A stretch of 64,000 nt of DNA from Takakia lepidozioides (Eukaryota > Streptophyta > Takakiopsida > Takakiales > Takakiaceae). The first letter of the stretch is position 1, and each line of letters opens with the position of its first letter. The notes under the pieces were generated by a model. That model was not told where the DNA came from. It searched no databases and worked only from the letters and a program-made list of their open reading frames with translations. This document shows, one piece after another, positions 22,183-31,400 of the stretch. Location: the NCBI GenBank assembly GCA_030704615.1, contig CM060732.1:63281053-63345052 (forward strand). The letters are read 5' to 3'. The translations under genes were made by a program, and so were the position numbers.

Positions 22183-22539
22183 GATTTTGCAAATGACAGG
22201 TAGAGATTGGAGAAGACAAGCATTGCAGAGGAACAGATTCCACGTCGTCCACGACCAGTGAATCCAAGCAGGGATGGTTTTAGCTCAGGCTTTACTCCTT
22301 TCAGACAGCCACTCCCTGAGCTCAAGAATATTGGAGCTCCTCTTGCAGCGTCAGTTCCGGCTCTGCCAAGGCAACAAACGCCGGAGGACTGCCCGAGCTT
22401 CAAGGTGGTCATCGTCGGAGACAGTGCCACAGGTACTTCGGGTACTACGGGTTCTTTGCTCCCGGCGGTCGTAGCGGAGCTGCAAGCAGCAACGCTGCAG
22501 CCCATTCCCGACGACGACGAGGACAAGTTCGAGAGCTAG

Positions 22540-23487
22540 GTCGTGAGTGGGATGTGGGGGTAGTCGCCCATTTTCCTGTCTGGCTATTATCATTGTGGCA
22601 GTGGGAAATGGCGGTGGATACGTGGGCGTCGGTGTGGACGTGTGTGTTCGTTAGAGATGGTCAGTGATGGTGACTTGAGCTTTTTCGAGACAGTCTCTGG
22701 CACTAATTAGGTTAGGTGCATGGTGGATGGGCGTGCTGGTCGATGGGAATGGTACATAAGAATGAACGCTCGAGACATTGAGAATGTATATGTGATCGGC
22801 CGAAGCTTCTTCCAGTGGAGTGGATGGTTAGACGCTGAGTTCTATTGTAGAGACAATGTGGGGTTCTAGTGTATGGTGTTCATTGTACTCTGGGACGGGT
22901 GGAGTTTTTTTGGGGAGTTTTAGTAGTGGTGATGCTACCTGTGGAAATGTGAACCGGAAATTTGCTCGGATTGATACCATTTTCATGTAAGTAGAACTGC
23001 TTGTTTGTGACATTGTGACTCCGTGTGTCTCTGGATCGTGAGTGTCTTGTTTCCAATTAATTTTTGTGCTTGCATGTAAGGCAGACGGATTTGACACAAA
23101 AGACGTTCCTCAGATACAGCCCCGTACAGCTGCATCAGAGGAACGTTCACGGAGCGAATGAACGTCTACAAACTACATCAGGCACGGCGGTCTAAATCAT
23201 ACAACGGCACGTACATCTAGAAATGGAATAATAATAACGCAGGGACTGCTGCACCAGTTGATATTACAGTTACAGTTATTACAGTATTGCAATATACTTG
23301 CATTCAGCTCACAAGCGAACCACAATGCAATTTCTGCCAGACTACCAGAATATAATTTAGAAGACCACTCTGAAACCCTGTGACCACTATTCTAAGACTA
23401 CTCTGTCCACACAAGGCAAGCTGGAGTTTACAATTCAAGTTCACTGCAGACTTTATGTGCTAGCCTAGTACTCCAAGTTATCCAAGA
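22540..23487. other. No gene seen
   Basis: GT-rich plus-strand sequence after the stop at 22,539 (probably 3' UTR), then sequence without a supportable exon on either strand. Confidence 0.4.
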
Positions 23488-23694
23488 CTATGCGAGGTAC
23501 CGTTCGCAACGCCAGTTTTCCAGAACCCCGTTAAGGGAAGCGTGCATGAGCAACGCCATTTCAACATGAGTGGGAGCCTCCTCGACAAAAGTAGCGTTCA
23601 TTGCAAACGGCTGGCCTCCGATAAGTGAAGTAGGGGGGGTCTTCACATGCTTCCTCTCTCTCTCTGCCCCTTGATCATCTTTCAGGAATTTCAC
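23488..23694 (-). CDS. Putative 3'-terminal exon, unrecognised protein
   Basis: On the minus strand an acceptor GTCGTTCAG is followed in phase 0 by VKFLKDDQGAERERKHVK, then SLIGGQPFAMNATFVEEAPT and MALLMHASLNGVLENW, and a stop. This is 69 codons with a protein-like pattern and a clean acceptor. The family is not recognised and no further exon was found. It stands back to back with the GART exons starting near 23.8 kb. Confidence 0.4.
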   Translation of the reverse strand: MKFLKDDQGAERERKHVKTPPTSLIGGQPFAMNATFVEEAPTHVEMALLMHASLNGVLENWRCERYLA

Positions 23695-23799
23695 CTGAAC
23701 GACTTCGTTAAAATCAATGCCACTATCTTACTCTTCCGTTGTGGATAGGGCAAAATGTGTGATCGTTTAAACTGCGAGAAATCTTATTTCCGCAATCTG

Positions 23800-24219
23800 G
23801 AGGGAATGATGATGGTCTTGCGAGGGCAAAGCTTGCTGTCTTCGTCTCAGGAGGGGGTTCCAACTTTCGAGCTATTCATGCTGGATGTCTGAAGAACGCA
23901 ATATTTACATGGCGATGTTGCCTTCGTGGTTTCATACAAGCCTGGTATTTTTCTTTCTCTTCCGATGGCCTTCGATTGTTCCTTCGATTTGAGGCAGTTG
24001 CTAGTAGCCTTTGGTTTACTTCTTCAGTTGCTCAAGTGTATGCGGCTTACAAAATGAGGTACAGGTCGGAGTTCCGTTAATTGTCGTGCATATTTTTTTA
24101 AATTCAGGTTGCAAAGGCTGTGAATATGCAGTCGATAACAACTTTCCCGTCCTGGCTTATCCAAAGGGCAAGAATGCGCCAGAGGGAATCTCTCCGACTG
24201 AGCTTGTAGAGAATCTGAG
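23800..24219 (+). pseudogene. GART/PurN-type formyltransferase, first two conserved exons
   Basis: Exon one (about 23,800-23,944) reads KLAVFVSGGGSNFRAIHAG, the phosphate-binding GGGSN loop of PurN-type transformylases. A one-base frame change near 23,905 precedes GDVAFVVSYKPG. Exon two (24,108-24,219) joins in phase as CKGCEYAVDNNFPVLAYP and GISPTELVENLR. It ends AG|GTGAAT in phase 2. The next family segment (GVDYILLAGYL) does not follow downstream but occurs on the opposite strand at 8.2-9.1 kb with the complementary phase. The frameshift and the missing C-terminal half make this a broken gene. The enzyme would use 10-formyl-THF in purine synthesis. Confidence 0.78.
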
Positions 24220-24653
24220 GTGAATATAAAATATTGTTTTACTTGTTTGGTAAGTGCACTTACCATGGTATGTCAATTTTGTCTAGATTTATATTACAGT
24301 AGCCAGCTAGACTTCCATTTCTCTAGGCTGAAATGCTAGATAGGACTTGTGCTCGCTGATCTTTCTTCTGTCAAATTGCTTTGGACGTGGTAAGATTTGC
24401 TGGAGTGAAAATCACATTGTTTTGTAGGAGTGTTTTTCGGCTTGATATGAGGCTTTCCTGTATGTTATCTAGTTTTTGCATCATCGACCGGGAAATTGCT
24501 GCTCATTCGTAGTGCTGCTCATTGGAAAACTAGATAATGCTGTGAGAAGGGTTTTCCTGCTCGAATGAGACCTTCCAACTGTGTTTTCTCTCGAGCCTGT
24601 TGTGTGTAGGGCGTATTACCGACCTTTTTGACAGGACTGTTTCCTTCTCGCAG
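24220..24653. other. No exon; possible right breakpoint of an inversion
   Basis: Sequence between the phase-2 GART donor and the first LPA1-like exon. No further GART exon is present, so a rearrangement breakpoint is expected here. Confidence 0.35.
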
Positions 24654-27600
24654 GATGGTTCACTGCTGCGCACGGTGCTTCCAGGAATAAATAATGTGCT
24701 GATCACCTTGGCTGTTTGCCCGTGTGCACCTGTGATTGCGTTGCATCTGTTGGGGACAGAAACTGATTCCAGGTGCAGGCACAGACAGCACAAGTTAATT
24801 TCAGCCAGCGCTCTGAGGAGTTCGGGTCCCGTAAGTCAGAAAATGGACCTACGTCAAGAATAAAAATACAGGGAGATGAACGCTCAACTTTCGAAGAGCT
24901 TTATTTGTTTGTTTGTTTTGTTTTATTCTCAAGCCTGGGCCTCTTTTCAGATCCACAGAAAAAATTACAGATAATGTTGAGATCTTAGTTCTTTGTATAT
25001 CCTATTCTACTTGACGTTCAAGATGCTTGTCCAAAAAACAAGAGGACGCCTCTCCAAGGAAGCTTGACTATAGCGTCTCTTCATCCCCAGGTGCTTCCAT
25101 TTCCTTGTGGGCTGTGCCCTTGAGCCTCGTGCTTGACGTTCATGTGAGGTTACTTAGAGGAAGTATCGGATCTCTTAACAGAGGCAGAAAGGAAGACATG
25201 TATGTGCAAGAAGATCTCGAACTTGTTGTGGTTGAACTTGGAAGAGGCAGAACGTTGTCCACTTGTGCAATGGCGGCCATGAGGAAAGGTAGTTGGTCGA
25301 GAAGTGGCTGCAGCAACCAAAGCCCGAGAACATAGTGTGGCCGCTCCGCCCTTCCAAACGGAGGGGCTAGCCACGACTGGTCACAAGTGAGGATAAGGGA
25401 ATCGTATACTCAAAGTCTCTGTAGCCGCCAAGTGGCTTCTTACTGGGGACCGGCCCTGGGGAACCCGGGAACACGGTCCCAGAGGAAGAGAACGTAGCTT
25501 AAGAACCCGGGATTCACAGAAAGAGAAAGAGAAAGAGAGACAGAAGTGTAGGCACAGCTAAGCAGAAAGAGATTGTGTGACTGATCTCTGTAGGCAGTCT
25601 TCGCCGTCTGATTGATTGCTGATTAAGTTGATCTACAATTGTCTTTTTATCGTGTGCATCACTGAGGAAGCTCAGCTCAGAGAGTTGCAGTAAGTAGGTT
25701 GCAGATTGCGAGAGAGAAGTATACCTGTACAGGAGTTGGGTGGAAACAGGCAGAATCTATCAACTTTGAATGGGGAGTGTAGGGAATTTGTTACTTGCAT
25801 CCGCCTCCAGAAGGACCACGTACCTGTCTCTGCAATCCATATCTCGATTTCATCTTTCCCGCCAAATAGATCGCTGAGAACACCGTGTCATATTGGGGCA
25901 AACTCCTCAATCTGTGATGTAAGGGAGTCTCGACGTTCCACAAGCAGATCGGTATTGATTTCTGATGGCACGACGCTGTCATTTAGGGGCCATTACCTGT
26001 CTCTGAGGTTGTCCAGGGACTGGCAATCGACCTGACCGCTGTCATTGTCTTTGCTCTCTTGTACCGGTCTGAGTCCAAAGCAGGTGATGCTTCGCTGGCA
26101 AAGGTATCAAGGGAAGAAAACCTAGCTACCTTGCGTTTACAGCTTAGTAACAAAAAGGTTGTTACCCTTGGTCAGTTGCGGGGAACATCCCGCATTGTCA
26201 TTCTTGCCGGCCCAGGCTCGTACATTGAGGAGGCTCTTCGTCAGAGTGAGCCCTTCAGGGCAGACCTTTTGGAGCGAGGGGTATTGGTGGCAGCCTATGC
26301 AACTGATGGAGGTGTGCCGCCCGTCAGTGAAAGCCCAGAAGCTGCACCTGCCACACCAGCTGGTATGGCAAGGTTTCAGGGTTAGAAACTGCCTTGCATC
26401 GCCACAAATGAGGAATGCCAGCTCTTGCGATTGCTAAGTTTTAGTTTAGAAGTAGTTCCCTTAAGTGAAATTTTTGGTCCTTGAACTTGAATATAATGCA
26501 TAAATGACGCCTAAACCCCTTGTGTTACAGTATTTCTCCTTTGTCCAACACAAAGCTGAATGCTTTTCTGCTTGAGACTGGTATTCCTTTGATAGCCTGC
26601 AACTTTGATGCAACTTTCTTCATTTGGTGCAGGAAGGGCCCAAGGGACCACTGACGGTCCAGCAGCTAAAGATGTGCAGAGCCCGGACATGATGGCTGTG
26701 GCTGATGCAGATAGAAGGTGGAGAGCAACAGCAATCTACACCTCGGAGTGGGCAAGGCAAGAATCTGACTTCCCTCTCCCCTACTGTACATCTCTCTGCC
26801 TCCAAAATATTGCTGGAAGTCTCGTTCTTCTTTGGTGACTAGGCAATACATTGGCCTGATCCCTTGTATCACTGCCACACTGGATTCCAATACTCTCGTG
26901 ACAATTGTTCGCCATACAGAAACACTGTGTCTGACTCCCACACTGATAGCTTGATTTTCGCAGCATGTCTTAGAACCCGCAGATGTATTAAATGAGTGAT
27001 TTTTAACTCTCTAAAATTCCAAGTCTTACAAGAACATGTCATCAGAAATAGCCACACTGGCATCATGCCTCCTACCTCTCCACTAAGTTTTCCACATCCC
27101 TCTTGGGCAACTTCCTAGACAGGAAGTCGGAATATTGAACACATTTTTGTTGAGTATGTAACACCAAGACAGACATCATTTCTTCTTCTCAGATGAAGAT
27201 ATTATTCTTCATTGCTAAAAGTTGCTTATCTGCATGAGGCAATCTGTGTGACGCCTATAGGTGGCTTAATGAGCAGAAGAAGCTAGCGAATGTTCAACAA
27301 GATAAACCAGTGTGAGTGGTCTACCGTACTTTCCGATGTCTTTACTGTGTGTGAATGTTCATTTTGTATTGTGCATTTAGCAAGGCAGTGACCAAGTATC
27401 TGTTGAGATTTGTATTACTGGTCAGAATGCTGGGCTCACTGAGGTGCAGGGTATGTGTACCAAGTGTACGTAGAATACTTGAACATGAACTGCGTATATT
27501 ACCTGTGTACACCTATCTAATTCAAGTTGTGCCTTGGAGCTCCACTTGAAATTCAAATTTTTTTGCATGGTTACTGAAGGAAAAATGGTAGGGGTTCTAA

Positions 27601-27785
27601 TTGAAAAACGAGGCACACATACTGAACTGTGACTTCAATTTCTTAGGTACATATCCCTGCGACTAGACGGTCGAGTACGGGGAAGTGGGGTAGGCTTCCC
27701 TCCATGGGGGGCAATGGCTTTGCAATTACCTCCTCTTCAGGGCATATGGGGGGTTGCTCTGGACGGCATGGATGGCAGAGTCTGA
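24654..27785 (+). CDS. LOW PSII ACCUMULATION 1-like plastid protein (3' exons)
   Basis: Exons 26,017-26,362, 26,633-26,756, 27,261-27,311 and 27,647-27,785 join in consistent phases. They read LTAVIVFALLYRSES (membrane segment), SREENLATLRLQLSNKKV, GQLRGTSRIVILAGPGSYI, LLERGVLVAAYATDGG, YTSEWARWLNEQKKLANV and YISLRLDGRVRGSGVG, ending DGMDGRV and TGA. This pattern matches the LPA1-like family (Arabidopsis At4g28740 type), thylakoid proteins linked to photosystem II assembly. The match is from memory. Exon 24,654-24,772 (phase 0 to 2; DGSLLRTVLPGINNVLIT, hydrophobic) is tentatively the upstream membrane exon; I could not place the exon(s) between it and 26,017, nor the transit-peptide exon. The intron 26,757-27,260 starts GC rather than GT. 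The gene converges with the kinesin. Confidence 0.72.
24773..26016 (+). other. Probable introns of the LPA1-like gene
   Basis: Contains reading frames at 25,027-25,335 and 25,706-26,035 without recognisable domains, and a purine-rich GAAAGAGAAAGAGA run near 25,520. One or more missing LPA1-like exons should lie here, but phase tests with the neighbouring exons failed for the candidates I tried. Confidence 0.4.
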
Positions 27786-28492
27786 CACTGCTTTGGAACT
27801 TGCACTATTCCAGGTACAGAGGATAGTAGACATGTTAGAAACTCAGTTTTCACAGTCCTCCTTTTTCTTGAAATTATGTAGATTAATCTTTGCTCCCTGC
27901 CACATAGGAATTTCCTTTTGGAAGTCGGTCAGTTTGCAAGATCAGTCTAAGGATAAATCTGCTATCAAGCTAACATTGCACTGTGAGATAAACATGAAAC
28001 ATGAACAAACGTTCAATACTTCATATATCTGGATGAAAACTCATTTCATTTATTGCATTAATTCAATCTGAATTATCAGAGATCGCGGGATGTTACCTAA
28101 CATCATAGCCTTGGTGCCAGGTGACACATTACCTCTGGAAGTAAATTGTATTCCATGTGAGATGAAGTGAAGGAAAAAACAAATAAGGCTCTCAGCTGGT
28201 ATGGTGGGCCCCTTTCCAAGGTGGACCCTTCTATCCATGACATTAGATACTCATTTTGCCCTCTATGTTTGGCAACATGTGCTTCATGTACGACGAGGTA
28301 TCTGTCAGGAAAAATGGCAGAGATAGCTTTGAAAGGATATGCTTATATCAACATGAACAAGACTACCTGAATAGAATTCACAAATAAACACTACTAAACG
28401 GACCAGGAAAGCTATAAACAAAAGGAGAAACAGTCATATAAACAAAAAGAATAATGATGATTGAGAGCATCCCTCCTTGAACAGAGTAAGGT

Positions 28493-31400
28493 TTAATGAT
28501 GATTGGAAGCGTCCTCCCTTGATGGCGGTAATGACAGTGAGCAACGTTGGTCGACATCTCCTTCTGTCAACTCTCGGACATTGCGCACTGGCAACCTGAT
28601 GCCCAACCCAGCCTTGTGCATCAAAGACTTTGTGTTCTCCAGCTCATCCTTGAGTGCCTGAAGCAAGTTGAGAATACGAAAACATGGATTAGTCCACACT
28701 CCACACCCCTCGTACAAGAGTGTGTTGATGAGAAAGCCATGGGAGTGCCCCAAAACTCACACTGCAACACCACCGTCACCCTGACCACATTATATCCAAA
28801 GCGTGGATCTGATTATTGGAATTGGCATGGCCATGGTACTGCAAGCCTCTGACCCTAGAGAGACCTCTGAGTGAAACTTGGTTTTTGTTTCAACCACCAC
28901 AACATGTAACAGGCAAAGCTACACCTGGAGTGTGATGCAGGTTACATCATACCTGGTGATCCTTCTCCAGCTGCTCATGCTTGCTAAGGAACACAGTTAC
29001 TCGTGCCTCAAACACCCGGCGTTCCACCTCCCAAGTCTGACGCTCCCCTCGCACCTTGTTTTCCATTGACTGCGGCCACCACAACCTTTGATCAAAGCCT
29101 GTAACTGTATAACTAGACTGCGTAAGTTGAAGGTGCTCCCCGAGCAAAAGCATATGAAACTATAATAAGTTCTTCCAATATGAGAGGACAATAACGGTGA
29201 ACTGTGGAAATTCACGTTGTTATGATGAGTAGTGGAATTTTATTTTTAGTTCTACTTTTTGAGAAACAAACACACATTACTTGCCAATGGGACAGTAGAG
29301 AGCCCAAGACTCCCACCCATCTCAGCAACAACACCTAACCAATTGCTAAGGGGGATGCATATGTCAAGTTGTGGTATTTGAAGCAGTAAGCCATCTACTG
29401 ACAATTGTTACTGCTTACTCATGCTGGCATTGAAGCTAGTTAGAAATAAATCCTACATCCCACTAATCAAACATGCATCTGTCTCTTGGCAAAGGCTACT
29501 GGCAGTCAGTTGGGACTTGAAGGGATAATATTGCTCTGCTGCAACTAAAAATTCCTTTGCAACACAGCATATTGGAACTCCAAATCTTTGACTCAGCCAA
29601 GTTACAGCCACTTACGAACCAGCACAACATCTGTTGGCTCATCCATGAGGGACTGTGACAAACGTGTCTGAGCCCACCCTTCTGTCAGTCACTGTAGGAG
29701 GCAGTGATGTTGTTTCTGCAGTCATAGCAGTTGAACTTTTTAATAAGTCTTAAATGCTTTTGGTATGGTATACCTGCTTTTCGTTGTCCCAGGCAGTGAT
29801 CATTTCACGAAGCTTGCGCTTGAGGTTGCGGTTACTCTGCTTGTAATACACATTGTCTTTATCCAGAGCCTCAATCTTTTGGTTCATATCTGGGGGTACC
29901 TTCTCCTCAACTTCTTCCTTAGGCACCCCTGCTTCATAGTCTTGAAGTTGGAAGTCGGCAAGTGTTTTGGTTATCATGTCATCTGACCTGCAAGGATCCA
30001 GTTGGCCAGGCTTTGGATATGCTATGGTCTTAGTCCTTCCTGGCCAGTGGTACAAGTATAGATTGGAAAGGACTACAGACCTAATGGCCTATATTGGGAG
30101 TGTAGCAAAGTTCAATATTCTTTTGCTTCCATGGAATTAGGGTTTCTTGACATCCTAATAACTGTTCAGACATTGGGGACATCTCAAATGGTTCAGTAGA
30201 AAATGGTTCGAAGAATTTTGTGAACTTTCTTTGCAACTGGTTTAAAAAATAAGCAGGAAAGGTCACTAAAGAGCCTGTAGAACAAAACCAATATGGCCAA
30301 ATATGTGATGATCACCCCAAAAAAGTTGCAATGCCTGCACCCACATTATTGCACATTAATCAGTGGTAAACTTCACTCAAGTATCCAGCTCAAACTTCCG
30401 TCTGTGTGTATGGGTAAGCGGAGCCATCCAGAGAGAAATTCAAGACAAACACTTGGTTTGTTGTTGGGTTGCTACTATAGACTGCAAATCTGGAGTAGAA
30501 AGGAGGGAATAGGAAGGAGGGCCGATCCAAGACGGGAGCATCTGGGATATTGCCAATGCCAATGCTGGAGGCTGATGGCTCCAGTAGTGGACTTACCTTG
30601 CGAAGTATATGTAAGATAGAGTGTACTGAGTGAACATTCCGGGTGGCTATGACATATCCTTGAGGGAATAATCCCCACGGGATACTAATAAGTCTCCTGG
30701 AGCTGGACACTCGGTCTTAGCCCACCAGGGTATGAAAGTAAGCATGAAACTGCCAAAGTGCTCACGCATAGCGCTAGACAAGCTGATTTCACGGAATTCA
30801 GGGGCTGCAGTAGGTTTGTTGGACTAAAAGTAGTGCTTTCTAGGATGCTATCACTGCAACCTTTTACAGGTGTGAAAGAAGTAGCTGGGTTGCATTGCTG
30901 GGTTACACTGTCAGCAGAAAAGGGCAACATGAAAAGAAATCGATCTATTACATATACAGGGCCTGCAGGCAAAACTGACCTCTCAAGAACTGGAGTTGTG
31001 GACACAGTCTCGACCTGCTTCAACAAGTACTGAACATTCTTTGCATGCTGTGTTTGCAATTCTGTCAACCTGTCGACAGACACAATCCACATGTTGAATA
31101 CAATTCCTGCTCAGTCATTGACATGATGTGGTTCTGAGTTCCAGACGAAGATGGCATCTAAGAAGAATCAGTTAAGCCAACACCACAGTTCCAATGTAAA
31201 GTTCCAGGCAGGACCGCTAATGGAGGCAAGGAGACTACCTAAGAGAATCTACATCAATTGTCCTTCCCTACTCTCCACCCAAAAAGCTCCTCACTCCGTT
31301 CCTTCCTCTTATCCTTCTTTAATCCCAGTGGCTATGCCTCCTCGCTAGTCCACAAGTTCTTCTCTCTCAATCCCTCGAGCAGTACTTTTTTTTGGCTCTG

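Larger units (their letters stand above)
10762..22539 (+). pseudogene. Unrecognised host exon interrupted by Copia (10,762-10,850 and 22,188-22,539)
   Basis: An acceptor TTTTCTCAG precedes CGG at 10,762. The frame reads RRLVVVASRNMEEPGQAKTG and SLKQFKKD up to the Copia target duplication. After the element and one copy of GATTT are skipped, the same frame resumes at 22,188 with FANDR, one TAG (22,201-22,203), RLEKTSIAEEQIPRRPRP, VNPSRDGFSSGFTPF, and an acidic end DDDEDKFES with stop TAG at 22,537. Frame continuity across an 11.3-kb insertion supports real coding sequence. The RRLVVVAS-like start resembles the junction behind a plastid transit peptide, so plastid targeting is a guess. I do not recognise the family. 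The locus is broken in this haplotype. Confidence 0.6.

Noticed and set aside
7246-22203. Alternative genetic code with TAG/TAA read as Gln (as in some green algae)
   Set aside because: The placed kinesin exons (about 4.4 kb) contain no in-frame TAG or TAA, and the loci with such codons also carry frameshifts, so ordinary decay explains them better.
22207-22539. Free-standing ORF starting at a TTG
   Set aside because: The frame extends upstream across the Copia insertion into an exon at 10,762; the start is an artefact of the TAG at 22,201.
25027-25335. Exon of the LPA1-like gene (WAVPLSLVLDVHV)
   Set aside because: The phase does not connect to 24,654-24,772 or to 26,017, and the rest of the frame lacks family motifs.
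30475-30710. Extra kinesin exon ([20 protein letters not shown]) ending at a GTAAGT donor
   Set aside because: A good donor is present, but there is no matching acceptor in phase with exons 23 and 24 and the sequence does not look like coiled coil. Left out.
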